In this document: positions 1 through 11,283 of the stretch, in pieces
How positions within the stretch are numbered: the first letter of the stretch is position 1
Layout: each line of letters begins with the position of its first letter
Origin: Eupeodes corollae
Lineage: Eukaryota; Arthropoda; Insecta; Diptera; Syrphidae
Assembly: GCF_945859685.1 (NCBI RefSeq)
Contig: NC_079149.1
Location: forward strand, 82,761,073 to 82,825,072
Reading direction: 5' to 3'
Length of the DNA: 64,000 nucleotides
Made by a program: the position numbers and the translations under genes
The notes under the pieces: generated by a model
The model's input: only the letters and a program-made list of their open reading frames with translations
The model's database searches: none
What the model was told of the DNA's origin: nothing

Positions 1-360
1 GAATTCGAACCATACTTTCTTGTGCGATGTAATTGTACAGCTCGAGGGAAAAAATTCCTTAAAAATATAAGTGGATCTTATTGAACCAGTTGTTTTTATA
101 AGATTGCTGCAGTTCAAGGGTCTTTTGGTGCAGCGATTAAAGAAAAACTGAATAATGTTTTGAAGAAAAATGATGTTTTTTTAAAAATTAAAAATATATG
201 AAGGTTTTTTTTTCTTTGAGTTGTGCCGAGGTATGTTGAGGATTTAACAGCTGAAGAAATATGTTTTCTAAAGAATGCCTCGTTGACATCTGTTGATGTG
301 GAGTGATCGTTTTCTATGTACAAGATATTTTAGCCATCGAATCATCAAAGCTTTAAGTTC
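1..360 (+). pseudogene. hAT transposase C-terminal remnant (CGGBP1-like)
   Basis: This is the 3' end of a broken cut-and-paste transposase. On the plus strand one frame reads VQGSFGAAIKEKLNNVLKKN near 110-170. After stops it reads NASLTSVDVE-stop-SFSMYK (about 273-322) and then SNHQSFKFRNL. The hAT dimerisation region typically carries a TSxDVERSFS block followed by a SFKFENL block, and proteins related to CGGBP1 share this layout. The TGA inside the block sits where the family has Arg, so it looks like a CGA-to-TGA change. At least three stops interrupt the frame, so this copy is dead. The 5' part lies outside the window or is lost. An AATAAA lies near 536, downstream. The minus-strand reading frame over the same bases is a shadow. 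Confidence 0.6.
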
Positions 361-1055
361 AGAAATTTGCAAAAAAAAAAAACTTCATGATCTTTGAGAA
401 AAAAGCATACGGAATTGTGAAAATTAGATTTAGTTTAACAATGAATTGTGTGTTATTTTGAATATTTTTGTTTTGTTTTAATTGAAATGAAAACTTTTAT
501 TTTTATGTTTTAATTAATGTAATTTTGTATTCCTAGAATAAAGTCTGAGTTTTTTTTTTATAAAACCACAACACAATGTTCTTTTTCCAAACAAGTGAAC
601 CATTAAGTTTAGTTTATTTCATCAAGCAGAGTACAACTCTTACAGACTACTTTTACAAGTAAATATAATAATTAATTTAAATATAAGTAACGGGGCATAT
701 TGTTTTAAATGCATATTTTAAATTTTTGAGAGCATATTTGGCATTTTTAAGTGCATCAAAATCCTAGCCCTAGTAATGATACTTTTTCACAACATATTTT
801 TAAAATGAGTGTTTTTGAAATGTTTTTTTTTTTTTTTAAAAAAAACAACATTTCTTTGATTGAAAATCTTTGGTTGTTATTTCGTAAGTGGTTGAAAATT
901 TTAAAGACCGCGCGCCGCGCACCGGCCGGCCGTGGAGTCAGTACTGTTTTTTATTTACTGAGAAATTTACCAAATCTGGAATAATTTACCACAAACATTT
1001 ATTTAGGAATAAAAATGCAGCGTTTTAAAGCAACAAATACCTACAGATTGAAATT
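136..1055. repeat. 920-bp tandem duplication, copy 1
   Basis: Bases from 136 recur at 1056 with a constant offset of 920. I found only one difference: A at 775 against G at 1695. The unit holds the hAT transposase tail, its AT-rich 3' region with an AATAAA signal near 536, homopolymer T/A runs near 827-845 and a GC-rich block at about 906-935. Such long T and A runs normally change quickly, so their conservation argues for a very recent duplication. A genome-assembly duplication is the main alternative. Confidence 0.95.
900..946 (+). other. GC-rich block, possible hAT 3' terminus
   Basis: A strongly GC-rich run made of overlapping CG palindromes ends in GTGGAGTCAGTACTG, inside otherwise AT-rich DNA. 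The same block recurs at 1820-1866 in the second tandem copy. Read from the other strand it starts CAGTACTGACTCCACGG, which resembles the CAGxxxTG ends of hAT elements. It lies downstream of the hAT transposase tail, as a 3' terminal inverted repeat should. The matching 5' end is not in the window, so this is inference. Confidence 0.3.
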
Positions 1056-1975
1056 ATTAAAGAAAAACTGAATAATGTTTTGAAGAAAAATGATGTTTTT
1101 TTAAAAATTAAAAATATATGAAGGTTTTTTTTTCTTTGAGTTGTGCCGAGGTATGTTGAGGATTTAACAGCTGAAGAAATATGTTTTCTAAAGAATGCCT
1201 CGTTGACATCTGTTGATGTGGAGTGATCGTTTTCTATGTACAAGATATTTTAGCCATCGAATCATCAAAGCTTTAAGTTCAGAAATTTGCAAAAAAAAAA
1301 AACTTCATGATCTTTGAGAAAAAAGCATACGGAATTGTGAAAATTAGATTTAGTTTAACAATGAATTGTGTGTTATTTTGAATATTTTTGTTTTGTTTTA
1401 ATTGAAATGAAAACTTTTATTTTTATGTTTTAATTAATGTAATTTTGTATTCCTAGAATAAAGTCTGAGTTTTTTTTTTATAAAACCACAACACAATGTT
1501 CTTTTTCCAAACAAGTGAACCATTAAGTTTAGTTTATTTCATCAAGCAGAGTACAACTCTTACAGACTACTTTTACAAGTAAATATAATAATTAATTTAA
1601 ATATAAGTAACGGGGCATATTGTTTTAAATGCATATTTTAAATTTTTGAGAGCATATTTGGCATTTTTAAGTGCATCAAAATCCTAGCCCTAGTGATGAT
1701 ACTTTTTCACAACATATTTTTAAAATGAGTGTTTTTGAAATGTTTTTTTTTTTTTTTAAAAAAAACAACATTTCTTTGATTGAAAATCTTTGGTTGTTAT
1801 TTCGTAAGTGGTTGAAAATTTTAAAGACCGCGCGCCGCGCACCGGCCGGCCGTGGAGTCAGTACTGTTTTTTATTTACTGAGAAATTTACCAAATCTGGA
1901 ATAATTTACCACAAACATTTATTTAGGAATAAAAATGCAGCGTTTTAAAGCAACAAATACCTACAGATTGAAATT
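1056..1975. repeat. 920-bp tandem duplication, copy 2
   Basis: Second, immediately adjacent copy of the 920-bp unit, in the same orientation. It carries a second hAT transposase tail (about 1056-1280, with the same TGA in the SVDVE/SFS block) and the same GC-rich block. The homology ends at about 1977, where the sequence changes to unrelated AT-rich DNA. The first copy is preceded by further hAT coding sequence (1-135) that is absent before the second copy. This shows the direction of the event: a segment of the older element was doubled in place. Confidence 0.95.
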
Positions 1976-1977
1976 AT

Positions 1978-2522
1978 CTTTTTTATTTTTGTAAACTTTT
2001 TAAAGGTCATAACGAAAAAATAGAGTTAGGCTTGTAGAGAAATCTTCTACATATGTTATCCCAGATCACTAAAATCAACGTTACTATCGCATCACGATGC
2101 AAATAAAAAAGAAAAAGGAAACGAATTAAAACGTAGTTCAAACAAATAAGAGTTTTGAATTAAAACAAAATGTATACAAATAAGAATTAACTATTATTTG
2201 ACGACGACTTTTAACTTAAACAATAACGTGTTGTTTTTATTGCCAACAGTCTATTGTTATTGTTTGGGAGACTTAAAGCGATCTTTTTTTTGTATAAGCT
2301 TATATCACTGCCTTGCTTTTGTAGTTCTAACTTTATTCTTGAATGCGACTTTTGCCATATTTGATCTAGCTTTTTAAAAAGTTCATATATAGACATCCGG
2401 TTTCGATTGATAAATAACTCGGATGTCTGAAGACATAAATACGTATAATCTGTCACACACCTTAATTGTCAGAAAATCTACACTGCGCATAATGTATTTA
2501 AGGGAATGAAAAGGTTATTTGA
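1978..2522. other. Unassigned AT-rich stretch with one small reading frame
   Basis: No recognisable element. A minus-strand reading frame of 81 residues (2211-2456) is present. Its middle is rich in charged residues (for example MSIYELFKKLDQIWQKSHS), and it matches no family I recognise. It could be a scrap of an unrecognised transposon protein or a chance frame. Confidence 0.3.
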
Positions 2523-2867
2523 ATAAACTTTTAGTAGTACCCGTTTAGTGACCGTAAGTGCGTAGGACTGTCATGCCAGAAGTCTTGGGTTTAATACCCG
2601 CCTGTGCCATATAACGTTTTTTTTTTTTGACGAAGTACAGCCTCTTACGAAGAATTGACAAATCCTCAAAGATCAATAATTCTTTTCATGAAAAGTGTTT
2701 TTTTTTTTTCAAATTAGCCTTTCGGATTCGGCTTAAGACTGTAGGTCCCCTATATTCGTGACAACATTACTCGCACGTCACAGGAATGGTTAAGAGTTGT
2801 AAGTTACTAATTCATAGATCTCAACGGACTGTTGCGCCACCAATTTGTTTTATTTATATAAACTTTT
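2523..2867 (+). mobile_element. tRNA-derived SINE, complete, with target-site duplication
   Basis: A short interspersed element of about 325 bp, flanked by a perfect 10-bp direct repeat (ATAAACTTTT at 2523-2532 and 2858-2867). The head (2534-2612) looks like a tRNA gene: an A-box-like start, then a B-box-like GGGTTTAATACCC and a tRNA-like CCTGTGCCAT. A non-tRNA body follows, with GACAACATTACTCGCACG near 2760. The end is GGACTGTTGCGCCACC (2826-2841) followed by a TTTATTTA-type tail. It carries no protein. Transcription by RNA polymerase III is expected from the box layout. Related copies lie at 9240, 11152, 12111/15019, 49734, 55621 and 62903. Confidence 0.85.
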
Positions 2868-5364
2868 GTGTAAGCTTAACGTTTTACGCAGCTAGTTAAA
2901 TAATGATGTTGCAGGGCATGAATACTTTTTAAATTAATTTATTGATTTAGGTTATGACTTTTCACCGGTACGGACTTAGGTTCTTATGTTTTAAAACTGT
3001 TTTGCCTTAAAAAATTCGGACAAGACTTCAGACTATGTACAACACAGAACTTAGAAAACCATAATTATAATATTAACACGTTTGCTGTTTCTTGAGAAAC
3101 AAAATCCCGAAATTGTGCACTGGCGGCGGCTTACCTCAGAAAGGTGTAAAATAAAGACCTCAAAAAACCGTTATATATTCGCAAAGAGTTTTCGAACTAC
3201 CTTTGTTTTATAAACTTGAATTAACGTTTAGGTACATTTCATTCATTGATCTTACTTACAGAGCAAAAACACTGGTAACTGATCCAAATTGATTGGCGGA
3301 ACCCGCTCTTCACTCTTGCAACTACTTAAAAATTCACTTTTATACATCATTAACTTTAAAAGTTCCATTGTAGTTTCAAAAATTTCTTTAAAATAAGCTA
3401 AAAAGCTTTAAATTAAAAAACAAAAACATTCAGTTTCTGGTAAAGTAGAATTTGTAAACATTATTCTAGATGATGCTGTAGTAAAGGTATCCATATCATC
3501 GATTTTTCATTTGCTTATATTTCAAACAATTATTAAGCAGGTAATTAAAACGATTTGATAGATTATATCACTTTCTCTGCAGAAACTTTATGCACTATTC
3601 AATAATCCACGGAAAAACGTAGGTAGGTATAGAGATAAATCACCGAACCGTAAAGAAAAACGTTTTCTTTTGTTACATGTATTTGGCCGTTTTTAACCCG
3701 TAAGCTTGACCATTGACATACTCTTAGTTCCGCATTTCAAAATGATCATCGCGTAGTCAATCTCATGATAAAGACTAAAGCAGAATTAGAAAAAACCAAA
3801 AATAGATGTCAATATTCGTTTCCAAGATTCACTGGAATGCTATTGGAAAAACAGGGGTGTGTTTGGTCGGCCCAGCCCTACCCTTAAAATTCTCTCCCCC
3901 TTTTAATATTCCCATCAGAGAAAAATAAAATAATTCACTACATACGCACAGGCAAAGCGGCACAGGCCACAGACTATATTCTATACGAAAGACCGTGTGT
4001 CATCTTTTTCAATGCTTTCCAGCAGCTCAGCTTTAATAACGTCTATCTGCACTTCTACTGAACAGACAGAGGGCGCATAATACAAAATACAATACAATAC
4101 AATTCTGGATTGGTTGTTGGGTTACAATTAAGGGTGTGGCTTTTCAACAAATGGGGTTATTTTTAAAGAGCTATCTATGTGTGCAATTGTTACTCTCTAC
4201 AAGTGTACACCGTGTGCATACATTTGGACTATGTTAGATAATTTAACTACGATAACAATCCCCAAACCTTCAATACGTTATGTAAGAGATATTAAAGAAA
4301 GAAACTTGCAAAGAATCATATATATATATATATAACTGTATTTACGATACGTATAAGAACTAACAATAGGGTGTTTTTTTTCTGTAGGTAGGTACAGCAT
4401 GTTTTTTTATATGTATGTAATAGCAAAGCTTGTGAACATGGAATTCGCAACCCCCCCATTTAGTATCTACTTACCACCCCAACCGATTTCTTAATATTTT
4501 ATCTTTTGTATAAAAACAAAAGCGGAGTGACTGCTTTAGATGAAGGAAAACTCCATTGATGATCGGAAATATAGCTGAAAGAGGTTAGAGTTGATTCTGG
4601 GCATACTCGTAAAATCATTCTGCCTGACACAGGTTGGGAGTTGGGATTGGGACAGGAGGATGAGTTGAAACCTCTCAAAGTATTTTTTTCCATCCATTGG
4701 GACGTAATGGAATGTAGCCTTCATTTTGCAGACAAACGTTCTTCGCAGTATATAATTTGTAGACAATAGTATTTTTTTTATTTAACGCATTGGAGGGGAT
4801 GGTTTAAAACTACATTATACATGAAGCCCACAATAAAAACGCCACCTCCCTGTTGCGTTCTGGCAAAAAAAGTTATCTTTAAAGTTTAAATATACCTACA
4901 TAAGAGAATTCCGTTTGTAAATTAGTTGGTCTGTATTTTTATTTAGTGGGTAAGTAATAAATTTGAGGATTGTAAGGGTTCTTTCAAGACGAAAAAGGCG
5001 AAACGGAAAATAGAATACAGATACAAAAGCTTTTGGTAGTGAGGATTTATTTTAGGATTAGATGGGGTTGGAAACTTAAAGGAGTGTTTTAAGTTTTAAA
5101 GGTTTTTGAAAAAAAAGATTAATATAGACCTAACATCATAAAATGATGGGACTAAGATTTTATTTAAAAAATCTGTTTCCCACGCCGAAATTGCAGCTGG
5201 AAAAGTGAATTTTCTAAAGACAAAAAAATAACCTTGTCCAATCCAATTTTTTTTTAAGATTAGCGTGTTAGAAAGATGCGACAACATTTAACTGATGATC
5301 TCAACTGCCTTGCATAGGCGAAACATTATTGGACTTAAATTTAACTATTTTCATCTATCTATAT
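2868..5364. other. Unassigned region, no recognisable gene
   Basis: Mostly AT-rich DNA without a supported gene. It holds an (AATAC)n-like run near 4085-4100 and a (TA)n run at about 4317-4334. Two overlapping short minus-strand frames (4499-4766) and one at 5096-5287 show no family motif. The patch at 3830-4080 is less AT-rich but has no coding signature I recognise. Confidence 0.4.
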
Positions 5365-5390
5365 ACAGCTGCGGTCAAAAAAATAGCACC
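5365..5390. repeat. Tc1-like terminal repeat, solo
   Basis: After a TA dinucleotide the sequence reads CAGCTGCGGTCAAAAAAATA then GCACC. This has the form of the outer end of Tc1-family transposons, which begin CAGxxxCGGTCAAAA and insert at TA. I did not find the inverted partner or a Tc1 transposase nearby, so the element is truncated or the match is incidental. Confidence 0.4.
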
Positions 5391-5889
5391 ATAGGTCGTA
5401 GGGCAGCATCAGCATCTGAAAGGAAAGAATTGCTCTCGTGCTTCGAATACAGTTGATTTCAGTTAAATAAATTCGATTTTTGAGCTTTCAAAAAATTGCA
5501 TCAAAACAAAATGAAAACTGTATATCTTTGAATACATTTTGGATATGTACTTTTTTTAATTCTATATTTTAAAATACTTTGATAGCATATCCTTTATTTA
5601 CTATTAAACAGAGCAGCTATATCAGCGCCTTTGTTCGGAGTTAGATTCCAAGCGACACTTAACTTGTTGACGATTTTTTGCAATCACCGCTTGAAATACT
5701 CTGCGTAGAAATAAAAATGTCGTTTGGTTTCGTTTATGTGATTGCATGCTATATTGCACCTGGTTCTTCTTCCGAAATTTATGAAAACTTAAAAAATTCC
5801 TAAAAAACAATATTTGAGAAAATTGAGCCAACTGTTGAAATCATTACTATTATGGTCACTGTAATCTTGACTTCTTTGGAATGGTGCCA
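5391..5889. other. Unassigned stretch before LINE A copy 1
   Basis: It could be the remains of a Tc1-type element whose end lies at 5365, but I see no transposase motif. A minus-strand frame at 5622-5831 is basic and unrecognised. Confidence 0.3.
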
Positions 5890-8100
5890 ACTAACAATGT
5901 TGTTTGAAGTCCAAACCTAGACAAAAATTCAACTTTCAATAAATTTGATGATCTGTCCGACTCCATCCAAAGAATTTTTGCCCATTTTCCTCACACTGAA
6001 ATCGTCATCGCGGGCGATTTCAATGTACACAATTCTTCTTGGCTTTGCTATTCTGGCCAGTCAACACCCAATGGAAGGTATGTTGAGGTCTTTGCTGAGT
6101 TCAATCAATTAACTCAGCTTGTTGATGAGCCTACTCGAATCGCTGACGTTGCAGGTCAATCCGCCAACACCCTAGACCTATTTCTTACCTCTGACCCTGA
6201 TAAATATACAATCAGTGTATTACCGCCTCTATAGGCACATCAGAACATTGTATCATATCAGCAAAATTCTCATTTCTAAAAAAAACAGTTAAAGAAAAAA
6301 CTCCTAAGAGAACCGTTTGTCAATATGAGAAAGCCGACTGGGACGGCCTCAAAGAAGTCTTCCAGGAACTTTAACTGGTCACTACGCTTCATCGATAGTG
6401 ACGTGGATTCCAGCGCAGATATGGTTACAAACTTAATTCTTTGTGGAATGAAAAACTTTATCTCGAATAGGGTAAAATTAATCAAACCTAAAGAGAACTC
6501 ATGAATTGATTCGAGCTGTAAGGAGGTTATAAGGTTCAGAGATGTTACTTTCCGGATTTATAAAGCCAACCCCAATGAGGAATAGCGGAATAAGTTCAAA
6601 CAAGCTAGAAAGACCTGTAATGGTCATATTCGTCGAACCAAATTTTTGCATGATCAGAAATTAAGGCAAAAAATACTACAATGTCCAAAAGGTAGTAAAC
6701 ATATCTGGTCATTTGTAAAAAACAAAGGAAACACCACGTCATCCTCTGTTAAAAACGCTATTCAACAATGACACTCCCTATGTGAACTCGTTCGATAAAG
6801 CCAATTTGCTTGCAGCACAGTTTGCTGTTAATTCGACGCTACCGGAAAGTGTCATGAGTCCTCCTATTCTTGAGAGCGTAAATGATTCTATGCAAGATTA
6901 CTGAAAGACCTTGACATACACAAATCTGCTGGCCCGGATAGCATCTCCCCAATTGTTCTAAAGAGGTGTACTTCAACGCTTGCAAAACCACTGTGTAAGC
7001 TTTTCCATCTTTCCTACTCTACAGGTCTCTTTCGGAGCGGATGGAAAACAACATTTGTACAGCCTGTACCTAAAAAAGGCGAATCCTCCTCCCCCTCTAA
7101 CTATCATCCAATAGAACTCATGTCCCTTTTTTCCAAGGTCATGGAAACGCTGATTAATTATCAGCTTAAGAAATATCTTGAAGAACGGAAGTTTCTTAAT
7201 GACCGGCAGTATAGCTTTCGTAGCAATAGGTCCACTGGTGATCTCTTGGTTTATCTCACCGAACGGTGGAACAAATCTTTACATCGTTTTGGTGAAAGTA
7301 AGATTATTGCACTTGATATTTCAAAGGCATTTGATAGAGTTTGGCACCAAGCTCTCTTATGGAAAATGCGTGCATTTGGTATTGATGATTCTCTTCTTCG
7401 TTGGATTAGAAATTACCTTTCTAACCGTTCAATACAAGTTGTATTGGATGGTTTCAAGTCTGAAATTCATAAAATAAATGCGGTGTTCCCCAGGGCGCCG
7501 TTTTGTCTCCGACTCTCTTCCCTATGTTCATAAACGATCTTTTGTCTGCCACTTCTAATCCATTAAACTGTTTTGCCGACGACAGAACCCTCAGCTTCTA
7601 ATACTCGTTTCTAGATTCACATCCTTGTCCTTCGGATGTGGAACTTCCACGGCAGCGTACAATAAGCTCATTAAATTCTGATATCGACAGGATTGTCCAA
7701 TGGTTAATTATAAACCGTGTAGAATTTAATGCTTCAAAAACTCAATGCTGTCTCCTGTCGTTAAACCCTAACCCACCTCCAATGCCACTATCTATGAGTG
7801 GGACTTGCATCCAGGAAACTAATCAACTTTCAGTACCCGGTATGTGTATCACAGATCACCTCTTATGGAATGATCAAATATTCGAAATTGCCAAAAATGC
7901 TGCTAGATGCTTAGGATTTCTCCGACGTTGCAAGAAATGTGTTACCACTTCTGATCTGGCTGTAATTTACAAAACTTCAATCGTCCAATACTCGAATATA
8001 ACTCCCATATTTGGACAGGCGCCCCTAAAACAAGTTTAAGTATTTTAGACAGGATCTAAAAAAGAGCTTTGAAAATGATCCAGAAGAACGTTATCACAAA
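5890..8100 (+). pseudogene. Non-LTR retrotransposon LINE A, copy 1 (endonuclease + reverse transcriptase)
   Basis: A degenerate ORF2 of a CR1/Jockey-group LINE, which copies its RNA into DNA at a nicked target. The endonuclease half shows AGDFNVHNSSW (about 6010-6045) and SEHCIIS (about 6240-6260), equivalent to the GDFN and SDH motifs. A linker follows (about 6300-6900, with SCKEV and RRTKFLHDQKLRQK). The reverse transcriptase has SLFSKVMETLINYQLKKYL (7120 on), LDISKAFDRVWHQ (motif A, about 7312-7350) and, after a one-base deletion near 7483, VPQGAVLSPT and FADD (about 7570). The C-terminal domain (7638-8090) includes NAARCLGFLRRCKK. Stops at about 6232, 6501 and elsewhere kill it. The N-terminal part of the endonuclease is missing, so it is 5' truncated. 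Copies 2-4 lie at 11930/15042, 23260 and 57591. Confidence 0.85.
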
Positions 8101-9239
8101 CCCAAAAGACCATAATCCAGAAAATCTAAAATCAAAAAGACTTTTTTTACCATAAAGCTGAATGCATTTGTATTCTTATGATAGGCAATGTCCCAAAAAT
8201 CTAAATTTGTAATCGAATACAATTCAAAATATGTCTTAACTTTTGATAGAAAATGGTTCTGGATATTTTTTATATATTTAAATAAAAGGAAATAACATAT
8301 AAATTTTCAACAAATCTGTTTTTTTCAAGGAAATTATAGTGCAGGATTTAAAGCGTCAAGAATTGATCTATTAAGGATTTGCTTGACGGAGTTTTCTGTG
8401 CGAAAATGTTCCAAAGACTTTGAAAGAATGTAGATATCACTTAGTTTTTATGTTGAAATTATTATACGAGTAATATATGTTATAAAATTAATATTTATTA
8501 ATACCAATTTTTTTTTTTTCTGATTAAATGTGTTTCAGTTTTCAAAACTCAGGAAGTCAAGGACTTTCTTATGCTACTAACTTCAAGTATTTTGCCAGAG
8601 GTCCAAACTCGACCCAAAAGCGCAATTTCAGCATTTCTGACAGGAAAATGTGACCACCTAGACGTCTGCCATGAGTCATGAGTCAAAGGCTTCCGGATGA
8701 GACCAGTTTCAAATGATTTCCCAACAGTTTAAAAACGCCAAACGCGTTTTCAGCAAACTCTGGAGGACAAATGCCGGACCTGCATATAAGTAAGAAACCA
8801 TATTTTAAATCAGTGATTCGTAGTTATCAAAGTGCAACTCATTTGAAATGGTTTCCCTCCCTATGTCACTTTTCGGAAAAGTTGTACTTTTGATGCACTT
8901 TTTCTCGGAAATGCGGCCACTACGTGCTGGATGACGGACGTTTTTTATTATGACCTTTACGAGATTACAACAATTAGTTTATTTTCACTCTTAAAATAAG
9001 CTCACAGACTTTGGTGTAATTAAATAGATAAAATGTATCGATCATGTCTAAAAAAAAGGATCGAAAGAAAAAGAGACTAAATCGAGTCCTTTCAAATTAT
9101 CGCAAACGTATACAAATCTTTTACAGTTAAGAACAAATAAAAAGTTTACTGCTGGTTCATGAAACCATTTACCATATGCCCAAGTTCATTTTCGGGAATT
9201 ATTATTAACTGCGCCAATCGGTTTTAAAGTTCAATCCCT
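8101..9239. other. Unassigned stretch
   Basis: AT-rich DNA between LINE A copy 1 and a SINE fragment. No open frame of note, no transposon motif and no repeat that I could match to the rest of the window. Confidence 0.4.
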
Positions 9240-9472
9240 AACTTTTTTCACGGTTACTGCCTCTTGCGAGGAATTAACAAATCGTCCAAAAATAATTCTT
9301 TTCATGAAAATTGCTTCCTCAAATTAGCCGTTCGGAATCGGCATATAAACTGTAGGTCCCTTCTACCTCTGACAACATAACTCGCACGCAGGAATGGTTG
9401 AGAGTTGTAAGTCACTAGGCCCTGGTTTTTCATGGACTGTTGTGCCACCTAAACCTAATTTATTTATTTAGT
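9240..9472 (+). mobile_element. SINE copy lacking the tRNA head
   Basis: Same SINE family as at 2523. It starts at the body (CTTTTTTCACGGTTACTGCC), carries CTGACAACATAACTCGCACG and GAGAGTTGTAAGTCACTAGG, and ends GGACTGTTGTGCCACCTAAA with a TTTATTTATTTA tail. The A and B box head is absent, so it is 5' truncated, as incomplete reverse transcription would leave it. Confidence 0.8.
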
Positions 9473-9750
9473 TTTCTTTTTTTGTATGCTGTGAACCCTT
9501 CATTTAAATCTCAAAATGTTTATAATTTTATCATCATTTTTATCTAAAGTTTAAGCTAAATGTTCAACTGCCCGAATCCAGCAACAAGAACCAAAACTCC
9601 TTTAAGAACCTCTTTTTCTTTTAAGTATTGATGTTACATTTTTAATGAATAGATACAACTTAAGGATTCCTGTAATGTGTTTCCTGTCACCCTTAAGGTC
9701 AACCATTTTGGCACGTTTTAACTTAAGTTAATTAGGAAAATCCATTCGAA

Positions 9751-9758
9751 TATAAAAG
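9751..9758 (+). promoter_or_regulatory. TATA box candidate
   Basis: TATAAAAG lies 40 bases before the ATG of a signal-peptide-like small frame at 9798. Transcription would be expected to start about 25-32 bases downstream, near 9780-9788, giving a very short leader. There is no clear initiator consensus. The match may be chance in AT-rich DNA. Confidence 0.3.
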
Positions 9759-9797
9759 CACTCCTTATACATTACATTACACTTGAGGAGAACGAGT

Positions 9798-9959
9798 ATG
9801 TGCACCACAGGCATACTTTTCTCTATACACCTGCTCTTCCTGTCGTCCTTGTCGGTCGTCGCGTCGGCGTTGGTGTTGGCGTCGTCCGCGTTCATGTCGT
9901 GTCATCTACAAAAGGTCCTTGCTTCTAATGGGGTAAGGCATAATGCGTCTATGGTATAA
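9798..9959 (+). CDS. Candidate secreted-protein first exon, 53 codons if unspliced
   Basis: The frame begins MCTTGILFSIHLLFLSSLSV and continues with a hydrophobic Ala/Val/Leu/Ser-rich stretch to about residue 33. It is built like a secretion signal with a long hydrophobic core. The next residues are MSCHLQKVLASNG, then a possible 5' splice site (ATGGG|GTAAGG, GT at 9933-9934). If unspliced it ends at TAA 9957-9959. The block 9838-9900 is much richer in G+C than its surroundings and made of GTCGTC/GTCGGC-like steps, so a decayed trinucleotide repeat could also produce this frame. The product is not recognised. A TATA box sits upstream at 9751, and no downstream exon could be identified by eye. 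Confidence 0.3.
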   Translation: MCTTGILFSIHLLFLSSLSVVASALVLASSAFMSCHLQKVLASNGVRHNASMV

Positions 9960-11151
9960 AGTGAAAGAAAAAGAAAAAAGTAAACAAATTTATTGTTATT
10001 ATGTAAAAAGACCATACTCGTTACGTTAATTTCTTGTGTAACTTGCTTTCAATTTGGTGTCATTTTACATTACTTTATGGTTGTTCCTTTGAGCCAGTTT
10101 TTCTTAAGTGAATATCATAATTAAATGTGACACTGGTGCTCAGCTCAGGTAACCTACAAGATACCTTCGACCGTTAGGGCTTATGACTTCTTAGTTGGAA
10201 CTTGGAGCATAGGAATAGAAATGAGGATAAGAGCATAAAAGTTGTTGTTGTTCGTTATTTTATTTCTATAGGTAGTATGTTACTTAGCTTTGGACAAGAA
10301 AAGTGAATCAGGAAGGAAAAAAGGGAAACAATTACTTGAGTGTTTTTGTGCTTTTTCCGTTTAAATAAATAGGTATATTCGTTGCCCTTAACACTTTGAC
10401 ACTTGCATTCGGTTGTCAGTGGATTATCGTTTTTCTAATTAATAAGCAATTTTGTTAAGTGAATCATTAGTTTTATTTAATATGCATACATGTCTGTTAC
10501 ATATTTATTTATACAGCTATATTTAATTTGTTATGGTTTGTACATTTGTTTAAATATCAGTAAATAGAAGGGCTGTCTCTATTTTTATTTTAATAAAGAT
10601 AAATGACTTATTTATTTTTTTATTTATTTATTCATCATCAATTGATATACAAAATCAATTAACTGCAATACTTAATAAAAATTTTGTAATTTTACATATC
10701 TACTTATATTTTATAAATGTACATGAACAATTTTAAAAGAATATTCTTAAACATATGTCTATGATTGAAATAAAAAAGTGATAAAGAATGAGTTACGGAT
10801 TCTTGTGTCCATAGTTCGTCCTGTGATAAGAAACCGAAAAGAGGACGTCCCTGTTTCTAAGAGATTTTATTCCATTGAGAATGGCTTTTATAATAAGAAT
10901 TATTAAGAAGTATTAAGTATTATCTTCGACTTTTTAGAGACTTCAAATCTATTAATGTGTATCCAGACCTTTTGACCAACCTAAGATTCTCATAGAAAAC
11001 CGTGCGAAATAATTTGGTTTAAGAAAAATAAATATTAAAAATATTAACTTTTCTTAGTTTGTTTAAAACATTACAGATGTATTTACTCATTATGTCGAAT
11101 TTGAAATTGAGATTAAATTTGAAAAATTAAAAAATCTAAAGGGTGTCCCGA
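9960..11151. other. Unassigned AT-rich stretch
   Basis: No supported gene. If the exon at 9798 is real this could be intron. It contains a TTTATTT-rich run near 10608-10632 that could be the tail of a minus-strand retroelement, but no coding motif is readable beside it. Confidence 0.35.
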
Positions 11152-11283
11152 AGTACGCGTGGCGTGATTGTCAGTACGTAGGACTGTACCACCTAAAGTT
11201 TTTTCATGGTTACTGCCGCTTGCGAGGAATTGACAAATCCTTCAAGAGTAATTCTTTTCATAAACTGCAGGGGCCCTTATACA
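11152..11283 (+). mobile_element. SINE fragment with internal deletions
   Basis: It begins GTACGCGTGGCGTGATTGTC, a SINE head, jumps over the B-box region to ACCACCTAAAG, continues TTACTGCCGCTTGCGAGGAA and TTCTTTTCATAAACTGCAGG, and stops before the 3' third. It is the same family as the complete copy at 2523. Confidence 0.7.

Noticed and set aside
114..323. 69-codon minus-strand frame, repeated at 1025-1243
   Set aside because: Antisense shadow of the hAT transposase tail. It appears twice only because of the tandem duplication.
751..984. 77-codon plus-strand frame, repeated at 1671-1904
   Set aside because: Built from homopolymer T/A runs and the GC-rich block, with no protein-like composition. 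Its recurrence is explained by the duplication.
2541..2612. tRNA gene
   Set aside because: The tRNA-like A and B boxes belong to a repeated SINE with a non-tRNA body, and the arms do not pair as in a functional tRNA.
4317..4334. (TA)n run as a functional site
   Set aside because: Ordinary microsatellite. The same applies to (ATGT)n at 44350 and (GTAA)n at 56607.
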